Below, one piece after another: positions 51,382-59,963 of a stretch of DNA of 64,000 nucleotides. Position 1 is the first letter of the stretch. The number at the start of each line of letters is the position of its first letter. Both the position numbers and the translations under genes were made by a program. The notes below the pieces were generated by a model, which was not told the DNA's origin, made no database searches, and worked only from the letters and a program-made list of their open reading frames with translations. Origin of the DNA: Alkalicoccus daliensis (GTDB taxonomy: Bacteria > Bacillota > Bacilli > Bacillales > Salisediminibacteriaceae); the NCBI RefSeq assembly GCF_900103955.1, contig NZ_FNIL01000007.1:1-64000 (forward strand), in the 5' to 3' direction.

Positions 51382-52170
51382 TTATACGGCTTTTGGAACT
51401 GTTTCTGCAGGTTGCTTCGACGGCTTAGATAAAAACCAGCCTGATACGGCAATGGCAATTAATACAGTGTAAAAAGTTATTTTCCACAGGAAAGATGAAG
51501 CAAAGTGATGTGGCAGAACAGCTAGTGATGGATGGGATAGCGTGTGTATAAGCAGTTTGATGCCGACCCAGCCTACAATTGCATATGCAGCATGTTCCAA
51601 TCCTGGTTTCTTTGAAAGAAGTATTACAAAGTAGCCCGCAGCATAACGCATCAGGATAACACCTATAAGACCTCCGGCTAAAACGATGAAAAATTGTCCG
51701 CCGTCCATACCGCCTATAGATGGGAGAGATGTTTTTGGCAGTGTAACAGCAAGTGCTACAGCAGCGAGAATGGAATCAACTGCAAAAGCGATATCTGCGA
51801 TTTCTACTTTTAGTACTGTAGGCCAAAATCCTGCTTCTTTTTTGGGAGTACTTGTGTTTACTTTAACTTCTTTAAATTTCCGCTTAAACTTTATTCTGAA
51901 AAAGTGAAGAACGGAAATAAAGATTAAATAGAGAGCGCCTACTGCCTGGATCTGCCATACATTGATTAAGAGCGCAATCCCAAACAGCGCTGCAAAGCGG
52001 AAGATAAAAGCGCCTGCCAAGCCATAAAACAAAGCTTTTTTTCGTTTCTCTGGTGCAAGCTTTTTTACCATTACTGCAAGTACCATGGCATTATCGGCAG
52101 CTAATATTCCTTCTAATATAATAAGTACCACCAATATCCAGCCATATTGTAAAACAATGCTCCATTCCAT
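51382..52170 (-). CDS. TerC family membrane protein, probable manganese exporter
   Basis: The 262-aa protein has seven to eight spans and TerC hallmarks 'LEGILAADNAMVLAVMVKKL' (Asp pair) and 'LKVEIADIAFAVDSILAAVAL'. B. subtilis TerC proteins MeeF and MeeY (YkoY) export Mn2+ and help load secreted enzymes with manganese. A yybP-ykoY manganese riboswitch directly upstream in the leader makes Mn2+ export the clear prediction. It resembles the MeeY/YkoY subgroup, and ykoY itself has this riboswitch in B. subtilis. Confidence 0.93.
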   Translation of the reverse strand: MEWSIVLQYGWILVVLIILEGILAADNAMVLAVMVKKLAPEKRKKALFYGLAGAFIFRFAALFGIALLINVWQIQAVGALYLIFISVLHFFRIKFKRKFKEVKVNTSTPKKEAGFWPTVLKVEIADIAFAVDSILAAVALAVTLPKTSLPSIGGMDGGQFFIVLAGGLIGVILMRYAAGYFVILLSKKPGLEHAAYAIVGWVGIKLLIHTLSHPSLAVLPHHFASSFLWKITFYTVLIAIAVSGWFLSKPSKQPAETVPKAV

Positions 52171-52220
52171 AAACTCTCTCCACCTTTTTAAAATTTCTTC
52201 TTTTCCGGTGCAGAGGATAC

Positions 52221-52276
52221 AAAAAAGACCCTCACTTTAAAACGAAATGATACCCTCGTTTTAAAGTAAAGGTCTT
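52221..52276 (-). terminator. Riboswitch expression-platform terminator
   Basis: On the minus strand GACC-CTCACTTTAAAACG-type arms (GACCTTTACTTTAAAACG with CGTTTTAAAGTGAGGGTC) form a long stem with an 11-nt loop and six T. Its 5' arm shares AGACCTTTACT with the 3' end of the aptamer, so ligand binding and termination are mutually exclusive. Confidence 0.85.
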
Positions 52277-52357
52277 GCTGACAATAGAATCACTGTCCAT
52301 ACAACCGGGGATATTCATCCCGTCCTGACGGCTGTAATGCGGGAGCTACTCCCCTTT
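52264..52357 (-). promoter_or_regulatory. yybP-ykoY manganese riboswitch aptamer
   Basis: On the minus strand the leader starts AAAAGGGGAGTAGC, contains GCCGTCAGGAC and CCCCGGTTG, and ends CAGCAAGACCTTTAC. These match the yybP-ykoY consensus (GGGGAGUAGC ... GCCGUCA ... AGCAAGACCUUU). Mn2+ binding should prevent the overlapping terminator and switch on the TerC exporter gene. Confidence 0.92.
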
Positions 52358-52386
52358 TACATTAGAAGTGTTATGAAGTTATTTGT

Positions 52387-52415
52387 ATTATATTCTTTCG
52401 TTCCGATTTTCACAA
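52387..52415 (-). promoter_or_regulatory. SigA promoter of the riboswitch-TerC transcript
   Basis: On the minus strand TTGTGA, exactly 17 nt, TATAAT. Transcription would begin about 25 nt before the aptamer. Confidence 0.8.
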
Positions 52416-52630
52416 TAGAAAGACGAGCAATCCCATAATAATACTTTTTTACGCGGATGTGAGGAGTCCAATTCGTTCAGCTCTTGAAAATATTCCAATA
52501 ATAAAACTATGTAATTTTTAATAGTGTAAGCAGGAGACGTTTAAAAGCATGGTAATTACGGAAATATTAAAGTAATGCATAAATCAAGTATGCTGGCATA
52601 GTGCTTACTTAGTAAAGGAGTTGTATATAG

Positions 52631-54337
52631 ATGAGTTTAGAAGAAGTGTTTCAAAATCAAAAAGCAGAAAAGCAGGGGGCCCAGTGGCAGACTGCTGAAG
52701 GAAATCAGGGAATGATTTCCTGTCCTATCGAAGAAGCAGCAGAAGCTGGAGAACAAGTGTTAAAAGACGGCGGAAACGCCATAGATGCCGTCATTGCAAT
52801 GCAGCTTGCTTTAATACCGACCGAAGGAATGAATACCAGTATTGGGGCAGGGGGCTTTATTGTATACTACGATAATGAAAAAAAGGAAACCAAAGTTATC
52901 AATGGCCATACAAAAGCGCCATCAGCTGCAAGACCGGATTTATTCCACGATGAGAATGGAGAAATTATCCCGTTTGATGAACGTTCTACTAGTATTAATT
53001 CTGTGGGAGTACCTGGAATTATGAAAGCGCTGGAACTCGCACAGGAAAAATACGGCACGATGTCGCTGGATCGTTTAATAGATCCTGCCATAAAGCTTGC
53101 GGAAGAAGACTTTGTTATCAACCGCCTCTGGGATCGAACGATTGATATCTTTCACGATAGAATGGGGGAAGAAGCAAAAAAACAGTTTGCTCCTAATGGA
53201 AAACCGCTTAAAAAAGGGGATACGATGAAGCAGCAGGACCTTGCTAAGGCTTTAAAAATAATTAAAGAAGAAGGTTTTAAATCTGTATATGAAGGTGAAA
53301 TTGCAGATGCCATTATATCCACCATAGAGAGTCAGGGCGGTATCATGAAAAAAGAAGATCTTGAAAACTATGAAGCCTCCATAGATGAACCTTTCTGGGG
53401 AAGCTATAAAGAATATGACCTTGCTTTTCCGGCTCCACCGAATGGCGGCGGATTTGCAGTGTCACAGCTATTAAAACTTCTGGAACCGATGAATGTGGCG
53501 CAATATGATATCCACTCCTGGGAAAAATATCATGTACTTGCAGAAACGATGCGTATTGCTCTTGCTGATCAGCAGACCCATATCGGGGATCCGAATGTAG
53601 TGGACATCCCGATCGAAGGATTGTTTCATCCGGATTATTTAGAAGAAAGACGCAAGCTGATGTCTTTTGATCACCGCAAGGAAGACATCCGCGGCGGAGA
53701 GCCTTGGAATTATCAGGAGGGTACTCCAAAATACAAAGCGGAAAGAGATGACAGTATTAAAGGAATGGATACTACGCACTTCACTGCGGTGGACCGCTGG
53801 GGAAATATTGCTGCCTGCACTTCCTCCATTGAACGTATCTTCGGTGCGGGAATTATGGTGCCAGGATATGGATTTCTGCTTAATAACGATTTAACGGACT
53901 TCAATCCTGAGCCGGGAACAACGAATGAATTATATGCAAACAAGTATGCAGTCAGCTCAAAAGCACCTACGATCGTATATCATGAAGGGAAGCCGTTCTT
54001 TACTCTGGGTTCGCCAGGAGCTTCTACAATCGTTGGTTCTGTAGTGCAGGTGTTACTGCATGTGTTGGAATACAAAATGGATCTGCGCGAAGCCATTGCT
54101 GAGACAAGAATCTTTAACAATCCAGATCTTTCTATGGAATGGGAAGATGGCATTAATGAAGAAACGATGGAACAACTTAAAAAACTTGGCTATGAACTGG
54201 ATCGCAGCTTTAAAAGCCAGACTGCCGATGACAGAATTGGAGATATACAGGCAATATTAATCAATCCGGATACCGGGAAAATTTACGGTGCTACAGATTC
54301 TCCCCGTCCAGGAAAAGCAGTTGGAATTCGGGAATAG
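52631..54337 (+). CDS. Gamma-glutamyltransferase family protein (cytoplasmic form)
   Basis: The 568-aa protein is a full-length GGT-type Ntn-hydrolase. It has 'AGEQVLKDGGNAIDAVIAMQLAL' and 'GAGGFIVYYD', and the autoprocessing site at Thr in 'MDTTHFTAVDRWGN', followed by 'LNNDLTDFNPEPG', 'SSKAPTIVYHEGKPFFTLGSPG'. No signal peptide is present, so it is likely cytoplasmic, in contrast to secreted Ggt of B. subtilis. It could hydrolyse gamma-glutamyl compounds or glutathione-like thiols. It is monocistronic; AAAGGAG precedes ATG 52631. Confidence 0.92.
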   Translation: MSLEEVFQNQKAEKQGAQWQTAEGNQGMISCPIEEAAEAGEQVLKDGGNAIDAVIAMQLALIPTEGMNTSIGAGGFIVYYDNEKKETKVINGHTKAPSAARPDLFHDENGEIIPFDERSTSINSVGVPGIMKALELAQEKYGTMSLDRLIDPAIKLAEEDFVINRLWDRTIDIFHDRMGEEAKKQFAPNGKPLKKGDTMKQQDLAKALKIIKEEGFKSVYEGEIADAIISTIESQGGIMKKEDLENYEASIDEPFWGSYKEYDLAFPAPPNGGGFAVSQLLKLLEPMNVAQYDIHSWEKYHVLAETMRIALADQQTHIGDPNVVDIPIEGLFHPDYLEERRKLMSFDHRKEDIRGGEPWNYQEGTPKYKAERDDSIKGMDTTHFTAVDRWGNIAACTSSIERIFGAGIMVPGYGFLLNNDLTDFNPEPGTTNELYANKYAVSSKAPTIVYHEGKPFFTLGSPGASTIVGSVVQVLLHVLEYKMDLREAIAETRIFNNPDLSMEWEDGINEETMEQLKKLGYELDRSFKSQTADDRIGDIQAILINPDTGKIYGATDSPRPGKAVGIRE

Positions 54338-54351
54338 TTTTCCTTGTGCCG

Positions 54352-54384
54352 AGACCTTCAGATATTTACTATCTGGAGGTCTTT
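54352..54384 (+). terminator. Terminator after the GGT-like gene
   Basis: AGACCTTCAGAT pairs with ATCTGGAGGTCT (one G-U) around ATTTACT. Only TTTA follows, so it is of medium strength. Confidence 0.65.
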
Positions 54385-54461
54385 ATGTATGAAAAAAATT
54401 CTGGAGATGAGTTATTGGCATTGGTTCAGATTTATATTTTCAGCAGACTTGATTCACACAG

Positions 54462-54490
54462 AAAAACTCAGAGAAGCAACCTTCTCTGAG
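54462..54490 (-). terminator. Terminator of selO
   Basis: CTCAGAGAAG/CTTCTCTGAG (10 bp, 4-nt loop), followed on the minus strand by TTTTTC. Confidence 0.9.
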
Positions 54491-54512
54491 TCGATAAGCC
54501 AGCACTGATTTA

Positions 54513-55985
54513 TTACGTGCCGCAATACGTTCGATAAGGCACATTGGCAGGGCCGGGGGGAGTGCAGTATTCTGCTTTTGATTCTTCTAAATTATAAGGC
54601 TGAGATAAAACTTCCAATAATTCGTGCATCACGCTGTAGTCACCTTCATCAGCCGCTGCTAATGCCTCTTCCACACGGTGATTACGAGGAATCACTGCCG
54701 GGTTGTTAGATTGCATCAGCTCAATGGCTGCAGCTTTTGTCTCTTCCTGGCTATCCTGTCTGGCTATCCAGCGTTCCTGCCAGTTCTTAAAATCCGGATG
54801 AGCTGCAAGAACTGTTTTATCAATTTTTTCGGACGCAAGCGCACGGAAGGTATTGGTGAAATCTGCTTTGTTCTCCTTCATCATGCGGAGTAAATCATCC
54901 ACCAGTGTTTTATCCTCCGCTGCTTCATTGAAAAGTCCGAGCTTCGCTCTCATCATGTTCAGCCAGCGTGCTTCAAACACAGGAGTGAAATTGGATATTT
55001 CTTTTTGTGCCATTTCCAATGCTTTCTCCTGATCTTCGTGAAGAAGGGGAATCAATGATTCTGCCAATCGGGCAAGGTTCCAGCCTGCAATATAAGGCTG
55101 ATTTCCGTAAGCATACCGGCCCTGCACATCAATAGAACTGAACACAGTGGCTGGATCATATTCATTCATAAAAGCACACGGACCATAATCTATCGTTTCT
55201 CCGCTTAATGCCATATTGTCTGTATTCATTACTCCATGAATAAAGCCGACTCTCTGCCACTCTGTTATTAATTCCGCCTGTCTGTTAATTACTTCCTGTA
55301 ATAAAAATAAATAACGGTTGGATGCTTCTACTGCACCCGGAAAGTGTCTTTCCAGTGTATAATCAGCAAGCTTCTGCAGATCCTCTTTACTCGTGCCGCG
55401 TACCGCATATTCAAACGTTCCTGTGCGTATATGACTGGAAGCGATACGTGTAAGCACAGCACCTTTCTGAATTTTTTCCCGGTACACTGGTTCTCCTGTA
55501 GTAACTACGGCCAGGCTGCGGTTTGTCGGGACACCAAGTGCATGCATTGCTTCACTTAAAATATATTCGCGGAGCATAGGACCGAGAGCTGCTCTTCCAT
55601 CTCCTCCACGGGAGTAGGGAGTGCGTCCGGACCCTTTCAATTGCACATCGCGGCGTTCATTCTTCGGAGTAATTTGTTCTCCAATCATCAAAGCACGTCC
55701 ATCACCGAGCATCGTAAAATTGCCAAACTGATGACCCGCATATGCCTGCGCAAATGGAATAGATTCTTCAGGCACCTTATTGCCTGCAAGTATTTGAACA
55801 CCTTCATCACTCTGAAGTGCTTCTGGATTTAATCCGAGTTCTTCAGCAAGTGAATAGTTTGCTATCACCAACCCTGGAGAACGAACTGGGTTCAATGAAA
55901 TATTCGTAAAAAAGGGCTGGGGCAGCGAAGTATAAGTGTGTTCCAGTTTCCAGCCGGTAGTTATGGTTTCTTTTCCTTCTGCCAT
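54513..55985 (-). CDS. selO: Protein adenylyltransferase SelO
   Basis: The 490-aa protein is a SelO/YdiU pseudokinase that AMPylates proteins. It has '[22 protein letters not shown]', '[31 protein letters not shown]' split over two blocks, and '[24 protein letters not shown]' (catalytic-like Asn/Asp). In eukaryotic SelO the third-last residue is selenocysteine; here the end is 'YRTYCGT', with Cys in that place and no UGA. ATG 55985 was chosen, with AAAGGA 10 nt upstream; a GTG three codons earlier is less likely. It probably acts in redox stress. Confidence 0.95.
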   Translation of the reverse strand: MAEGKETITTGWKLEHTYTSLPQPFFTNISLNPVRSPGLVIANYSLAEELGLNPEALQSDEGVQILAGNKVPEESIPFAQAYAGHQFGNFTMLGDGRALMIGEQITPKNERRDVQLKGSGRTPYSRGGDGRAALGPMLREYILSEAMHALGVPTNRSLAVVTTGEPVYREKIQKGAVLTRIASSHIRTGTFEYAVRGTSKEDLQKLADYTLERHFPGAVEASNRYLFLLQEVINRQAELITEWQRVGFIHGVMNTDNMALSGETIDYGPCAFMNEYDPATVFSSIDVQGRYAYGNQPYIAGWNLARLAESLIPLLHEDQEKALEMAQKEISNFTPVFEARWLNMMRAKLGLFNEAAEDKTLVDDLLRMMKENKADFTNTFRALASEKIDKTVLAAHPDFKNWQERWIARQDSQEETKAAAIELMQSNNPAVIPRNHRVEEALAAADEGDYSVMHELLEVLSQPYNLEESKAEYCTPPGPANVPYRTYCGT

Positions 55986-56330
55986 GGTCTTCACGTCCTT
56001 TCAAGGAGTGGAAATCTAAGAATTAAAGCTGAGAGGCCAGCGGTATTGAAAAGAATGACTTTTGCTGTGGAAATTATCTTTTAAAAACAACTGCTGTTTC
56101 TTCGCATTATACGTTGCATGAGAAGAAACATTCAAATACTTTACATTAAAAATAGGAAAGAAGGATAGTGTAATACGATTAAATTTAAAAGAGAAGGGAA
56201 TAGTTGAAAATAGAAGGAAGTAACACAGCGCTTTTTAATTAAATTTAAAGCCAAGGTTAATTATTCTATTTAGTGAATACTTCTTTTTTTATGCAGCAGA
56301 TCATTAAACTTTCTAAGAGGTGAAATTAAA
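55986..56330. other. Intergenic region without a recognised gene
   Basis: AT-rich spacer between the divergent selO and the 56331 gene. The only structure noticed is an approximate direct repeat GATTAAATTTAAAAGAGA (about 56178) and AATTAAATTTAAAGCC (about 56238). No RNA gene or open frame with a ribosome binding site was seen. Confidence 0.4.
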
Positions 56331-56645
56331 ATGAGTATATTTCAAAATGTTACTATTTCAGGGGAAAAAGGCAATTACGAAGTAAAAGGAGAAGCAAAAA
56401 TTGAAACAGATGCGTTTCAGTATTCGGTAGAAGATGGGGAGAATTTTATCGATTCCGGGAATGTTTCTTTCGATAAGAAAGAAGGAGACTGGGGAGACTT
56501 TCAGATAGAAATTAATATACCCAAGGATATGCTCCCGGTATTCGGAGTGCTGAGTTTAACGCTTTACGAAATGAAAGAAGACGGCGAAATGGTGAATGAG
56601 GAAGGATTTACTCTGGATAAACTGAACGAAGAAGAAGGTATGTAA
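56331..56645 (+). CDS. Gmad2-like immunoglobulin-fold domain protein
   Basis: The 104-aa protein is a single beta-rich domain: 'ISGEKGNYEVKGEAKIETDAFQYSVEDGENFIDSGNV', 'GDWGDFQIEINIPK', 'GVLSLTLYEMKEDGEMVNEEGF'. This pattern matches the Gmad2 (spore germination-related Ig-like) domain. Family members are usually attached to lipoproteins, but this copy has no signal sequence or partner domain. AGAGGTG precedes ATG. Function unknown. Confidence 0.75.
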   Translation: MSIFQNVTISGEKGNYEVKGEAKIETDAFQYSVEDGENFIDSGNVSFDKKEGDWGDFQIEINIPKDMLPVFGVLSLTLYEMKEDGEMVNEEGFTLDKLNEEEGM

Positions 56646-56680
56646 AAAAGAGCCGTCTCTATAAATGAGGCGGCTTCTTG
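56645..56680. terminator. Bidirectional terminator
   Basis: AGCCGTCTC pairs with GAGGCGGCT (one G-T) around a 7-nt loop, with A-tract upstream and T-rich downstream. It separates the Gmad2-like gene from the convergent methyltransferase gene. Confidence 0.88.
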
Positions 56681-56697
56681 TAACAACTGTTTTATCT

Positions 56698-57792
56698 TTA
56701 TCCCCAGACTTCTTCTGCAATATTTACCACGTGGCGGATTTTTGCCCACTGTTCTTCTTCCGTTAAAATATTCCCTTCTTCTGTAGAAGCGAATCCGCAC
56801 TGAGGGCTTAAGCAGAGCTGCTCCAGCGGAACATAGGAAGAGGCTTCTTTAATTCTCGCCTTTATTTCTTCTTTATCTTCCAGCGCACCAAATTTTGAAG
56901 TAATAAGCCCTAGTACGATATTTAAGTCTTTGCGCTGCACGTATTGTAAAGGCTCGAAGCCGCCGGAACGTTCATCGTCATATTCCAAAAAGAGCCCATC
57001 GAGATTCAGCCCGTCAAAAATTGTTTTGGAAGCTGCTTCATAACCGCCGGAACCTACATACGTAGAACGGAAATTTCCTCTGCAGATATGCATTGTAATT
57101 TTCATATCTTCCGGTCGCTCAGAGATTGCTTCGTTAATTGTATCTGCAAATGTCTGGCGGAGCTGTGCAGGTTCCAGACCTCTGCTGCGAATCAGTTCTT
57201 CTCCTTGCTCCGCAAAGAAAAGGGACCAGGAAGTATCGTCCAGTTGCAGGTAGCGGCAGCCTGCATCATAAAAAGCCTGAATTGCTTTTTTATACGCATT
57301 TATTACATCCTTAACAAGTGCTGCTTCCTCGGGATATACAGTCTGATCTATGTCCCCGCGGAAAAAAAGCATATTGGGGCTGGGAATAGTTAATTTAGCT
57401 ACATGATTTTCTCCTGCTAGATTGTGGAGGAAACGGTAATGGGTGAGCATCGGATGATTGTCAAAATCAACTTTTCCGATCACACGGATCGAATGAGCTT
57501 TCGTTTTTACTCCTTTAAACTGAATACCTTCAGTTTCATATCCTTCAATACCTTCCAAGCCTTCCAGAAAATCAAAATGCCAGTAGGCTCTGCGGAATTC
57601 TCCATCTGTAACAGCCTTCAGCCCTGATTCTTTTTGTTTTTCCACGAGCTTTGTAATCTCTTCGTCTTCTACTTTACGCAGGTCATCTGCGCTGATCTTT
57701 CCTTCAGAAATATCCTCCCGTGCCTGTTTCAGTCTTTCTGGTCTGAGAAAACTGCCTACATGATCTCCTTTAAATGGCGGTGTTCCGTTCAT
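56698..57792 (-). CDS. MetE-like methionine synthase (YxjG/YxjH type)
   Basis: The 364-aa protein corresponds to the C-terminal catalytic half of cobalamin-independent methionine synthase. It has 'HVGSFLRPERLKQAREDISEG', 'AVTDGEFRRAYWHFDF', 'YLQLDDTSWSLFF', 'HICRGNFRSTY' and 'LSPQCGFAST', in which His and Cys bind zinc. B. subtilis YxjG/YxjH are close in length and are thought to transfer methyl groups to homocysteine. ATG 57792 is preferred over the GTG at 57801. No SAM riboswitch was recognised in the 250-nt leader, unlike B. subtilis yxjG. Confidence 0.9.
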   Translation of the reverse strand: MNGTPPFKGDHVGSFLRPERLKQAREDISEGKISADDLRKVEDEEITKLVEKQKESGLKAVTDGEFRRAYWHFDFLEGLEGIEGYETEGIQFKGVKTKAHSIRVIGKVDFDNHPMLTHYRFLHNLAGENHVAKLTIPSPNMLFFRGDIDQTVYPEEAALVKDVINAYKKAIQAFYDAGCRYLQLDDTSWSLFFAEQGEELIRSRGLEPAQLRQTFADTINEAISERPEDMKITMHICRGNFRSTYVGSGGYEAASKTIFDGLNLDGLFLEYDDERSGGFEPLQYVQRKDLNIVLGLITSKFGALEDKEEIKARIKEASSYVPLEQLCLSPQCGFASTEEGNILTEEEQWAKIRHVVNIAEEVWG

Positions 57793-58050
57793 CTGCTTCA
57801 CTCCCTGAAATTACAAAATTTGTACGATTAATACTTTAACAAGAGAAAGTGGAAAAGGAAAGGAAAATATCCTAGTAACCCGATCGATTTTTAAACAACA
57901 GATGTAGAATCTGCAATTTATAAAAAGAGATGAGTTATTTTATCCGGAGCTCCTCTGCTTAAGAAATCTTACTGCTAAAATATCTGTGCAGGACATTGGA
58001 GAATTGCTTTTCGAAGCGGAACGATGAATTTTTAAAACCTCAGAAAAAGT

Positions 58051-58254
58051 TTATTTTTTAAATAAATCCCAGAAACTGAATGAAGTCTTTTTGTAAACTT
58101 TGTTGTAAGCAGATTTTTTAGGATTTTTAACTAAGCCCATTCCTTTTCTTCCATAACCTGGGGAAACAGATTTTTTAACCTTTCTTTTCAATTTTCCTGT
58201 AGTGCGTGCTTTCAGAGATCTTTTGATACTTGGTTTTCTTATTCCTATTTTCAT
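58051..58254 (-). CDS. Small basic conserved hypothetical protein
   Basis: The 67-aa protein is highly Lys/Arg-rich ('KPSIKRSLKARTTGKLKRKVKKSV') with 'GYGRKGMGLVKNPKKSAYNKVYKKTSF' following. The pattern recurs in Firmicutes hypothetical proteins, some in phages. It is preceded by GGGGGG 8 nt before ATG. It could bind nucleic acid; nothing more can be said. Confidence 0.72.
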   Translation of the reverse strand: MKIGIRKPSIKRSLKARTTGKLKRKVKKSVSPGYGRKGMGLVKNPKKSAYNKVYKKTSFSFWDLFKK

Positions 58255-58394
58255 AAAAAATGCCCCCCTGTATTTTTGCAGGATTAATAAAAACCATAGA
58301 GAATACTTCCTGATAAGAAAGTGGTCTCTATGATGTATTCAACACTGGAATTATTTTTCCTGTGTTTATCACAATTAAATTCGGAGGGGAAGAT

Positions 58395-58832
58395 ATGAAG
58401 ATAATAGAAGTTTCTTCCACGAAAGAGATTGCAGGGGCTGCAGCACTTGCTGTAAAACTCTGGCCTCATCAGACACAAAATGCGCTCGAACAGGAATTTA
58501 AAGATTTATTGACAACGAACAAGCACGTTCTGTTTATGTCACTGGAAGAGCAATATACAGGCTTCATACATTTTTCTTTGCGTTTTGATTACGTGGAAGG
58601 AACATTTTCGAGTCCGGTAGGTTATGTGGAAGGAATATATGTAGAAGAGAGAGCGAGAAACAAAGGTACTGCTGCTGCTTTGTTGCGGACTGGAGAACAG
58701 TGGGCACGACATAAAGGATGTCTGGAGATAGCTTCTGATGTTGTATTGGGAAATGAAAAAAGCTACAAGTTTCATGAGAAAAATGGATTTACAGAAGTAA
58801 ACAGGATCGTATGTTATGCAAAGAAATTATAA
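58395..58832 (+). CDS. GNAT N-acetyltransferase, aminoglycoside 6'-N-acetyltransferase-like
   Basis: The 145-aa product resembles AAC(6') enzymes. It has 'WPHQTQNALEQEFKDLL', 'YTGFIHFSLRFDYVEGTFSSPVGYVEGIYVEERARNKGTAAALLRTGEQWARHKGC' (split; acetyl-CoA loop RNKGTA) and 'IASDVVLGNEKSYKFHEKNGFTEVNRIVCYAKKL'. ATG 58395 follows GGAGGGG. Chromosomal copies in environmental Bacillaceae often act on metabolites rather than giving resistance, so drug modification is not assured. Confidence 0.88.
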   Translation: MKIIEVSSTKEIAGAAALAVKLWPHQTQNALEQEFKDLLTTNKHVLFMSLEEQYTGFIHFSLRFDYVEGTFSSPVGYVEGIYVEERARNKGTAAALLRTGEQWARHKGCLEIASDVVLGNEKSYKFHEKNGFTEVNRIVCYAKKL

Positions 58833-58851
58833 ATAGTAAATAATTTAGAAG

Positions 58852-58897
58852 AAGACCGCTCCCTTTCATGATGTGTAATGAAAAAGGAGCGGTCTTT
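58852..58897 (+). terminator. Terminator after the acetyltransferase gene
   Basis: AAGACCGCTCC-CTTTCAT pairs with ATGAAAA-AGGAGCGGTCTT and is followed by T and A-rich sequence. It lies between convergent genes. Confidence 0.88.
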
Positions 58898-58948
58898 AAA
58901 CAAAATTTTTGAACGTGGGAAGATACTTCTGCTGTATCTGCCGGAACT

Positions 58949-59197
58949 TTAAATTTTTAAATGCTTATCCTCATGTTCTTTCTTCCACTCCCAGAACCCC
59001 GGGGTTTCCTGAAAACGGAATGAATGTAACACAAGAAAAGTTTTTACGCGAAGCTCCTGCATTAAATTTTCCTGTTCTTCCCTGGAAGTATATTTCAAAT
59101 GTCTTTTCATGTTCGGCTCTAATGTTCGAATTGCCCATTCAGCAGAGTATTTATCGCCGCTCTGCACTTTATTGACTACGGTCTTCCAGTTAGTCAT
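58949..59197 (-). CDS. rsoA: RsoA-like sigma factor subunit, region 2-like
   Basis: The 82-aa protein resembles only region 2 of a sigma factor: 'VVNKVQSGDKYSAEWAIRTLEPNMKRHLKYTSREEQENLMQELRVKTFLVLHSF' in shortened form matches the 'GD..A...L......L......D.EDL.QE' core-binding pattern. In B. subtilis RsoA (YvrHa) has this role next to SigO (YvrI), the region 4 partner. The gene begins 4 nt after the SigO-like stop, and AAGGAG overlaps the end of that gene. Without a region 4 it cannot act alone. Confidence 0.78.
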   Translation of the reverse strand: MTNWKTVVNKVQSGDKYSAEWAIRTLEPNMKRHLKYTSREEQENLMQELRVKTFLVLHSFRFQETPGFWEWKKEHEDKHLKI

Positions 59198-59201
59198 TTT
59201 T

Positions 59202-59786
59202 TTACTCCTTCCATAAACCTCTTAATTTTTGAATGGCCTGCTTATGAATGGAGGACACTCCCTGCTGCGTGATTCCAAGTATCTCCGCTGTTTCATAAAA
59301 TAACAGACCCTCTCCGTAAATATAATGAAGTACTGTTTTTTGCCGAAATGTCAGCTGCTTGTAAGCCTGTTTTAAAGAAGGATAAGAAATTTTATCTTCC
59401 AGTAAGGGGAAAAGGTTTTCCAGTGCTTTATTTTCAGTAGAGCCGGAAGCTTTCAGGTGAAGCGCCTCTTCATTAGAAAACGGTGGAAAGCGGGCGTGCT
59501 GTTTTCTTCGCTGTTGATCATAATGAACTGATTTCCAGTATAAAGTTGTCGATAAATAATTTAAAAACTGCTTGTTCGCATAATAAGTGCGGAATGCGTC
59601 ATCCAATGCGAGGGCATGTGCGTCAGATGGATAACATATAGCAGTGCAGAACAGATCCAGATGTTCTGCATCTTCTAAAAAAGCGATGAAGAAGGGATCT
59701 TCCATGATAGTAAGGTGTTCCTTCAGAAATATATTCATTTTCGTACATATAGAAGACTGATTGCATAAAGAACAAGACAGCGTCAC
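59202..59786 (-). CDS. sigO: SigO-like sigma factor with region 4 and N-terminal Cys motif
   Basis: The 194-aa protein has a C-terminal sigma region 4 helix-turn-helix ('LKQAYKQLTFRQKTVLHYIY', 'YETAEILGITQQGVSSIHKQAIQKL') but no clear region 2. Its N-terminus begins 'MTLSCSLCNQSSIC', with three Cys that could bind metal or sense redox state. Start is GTG 59786 (GGAGGT 8 nt upstream). It resembles B. subtilis SigO (YvrI), which needs RsoA to form a two-part sigma factor. The divergent yvrJ-like gene supports this. Confidence 0.78.
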   Translation of the reverse strand: MTLSCSLCNQSSICTKMNIFLKEHLTIMEDPFFIAFLEDAEHLDLFCTAICYPSDAHALALDDAFRTYYANKQFLNYLSTTLYWKSVHYDQQRRKQHARFPPFSNEEALHLKASGSTENKALENLFPLLEDKISYPSLKQAYKQLTFRQKTVLHYIYGEGLLFYETAEILGITQQGVSSIHKQAIQKLRGLWKE

Positions 59787-59853
59787 AAAGAATGACCTCC
59801 TTTCTCACTTACCTAATAAAAGAGATAATACGAACAATTTAACAACTAAAAAG

Positions 59854-59867
59854 CGAACATTAGTTCG
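59854..59867. promoter_or_regulatory. LexA-like palindrome between sigO- and yvrJ-like genes
   Basis: CGAACATTAGTTCG fits the Bacillus SOS box CGAACNNNNGTTCG perfectly. It lies 68 nt upstream of the SigO-like start. Sequence similarity to sigma-O type promoter elements is an alternative reading. Confidence 0.55.
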
Positions 59868-59921
59868 TATATATCATTTTACAGAAAAAGAACTAATTTG
59901 TAAAAGGTAATTGTAAAAATA

Positions 59922-59935
59922 GAAACATATGTTCT
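59922..59935. promoter_or_regulatory. Second LexA-like palindrome near the yvrJ-like gene
   Basis: GAAACATATGTTCT has the SOS-box core AACATATGTTC with one mismatch in the left arm. It is 29 nt before the yvrJ-like start. Confidence 0.45.
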
Positions 59936-59963
59936 TATTATGGGTAAGGAAGGAGGAAATCAA

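Noticed and set aside
57793-58050. SAM (S-box) riboswitch expected before a yxjG-like gene
   Set aside because: None of the conserved S-box segments (for example CTTATCNAGAGNGGTGGAGG) is present in the leader.
58284-58478. Minus-strand frame opposite the acetyltransferase start
   Set aside because: Overlaps the upstream region and start of a well-supported gene; no ribosome binding site and unlikely composition.
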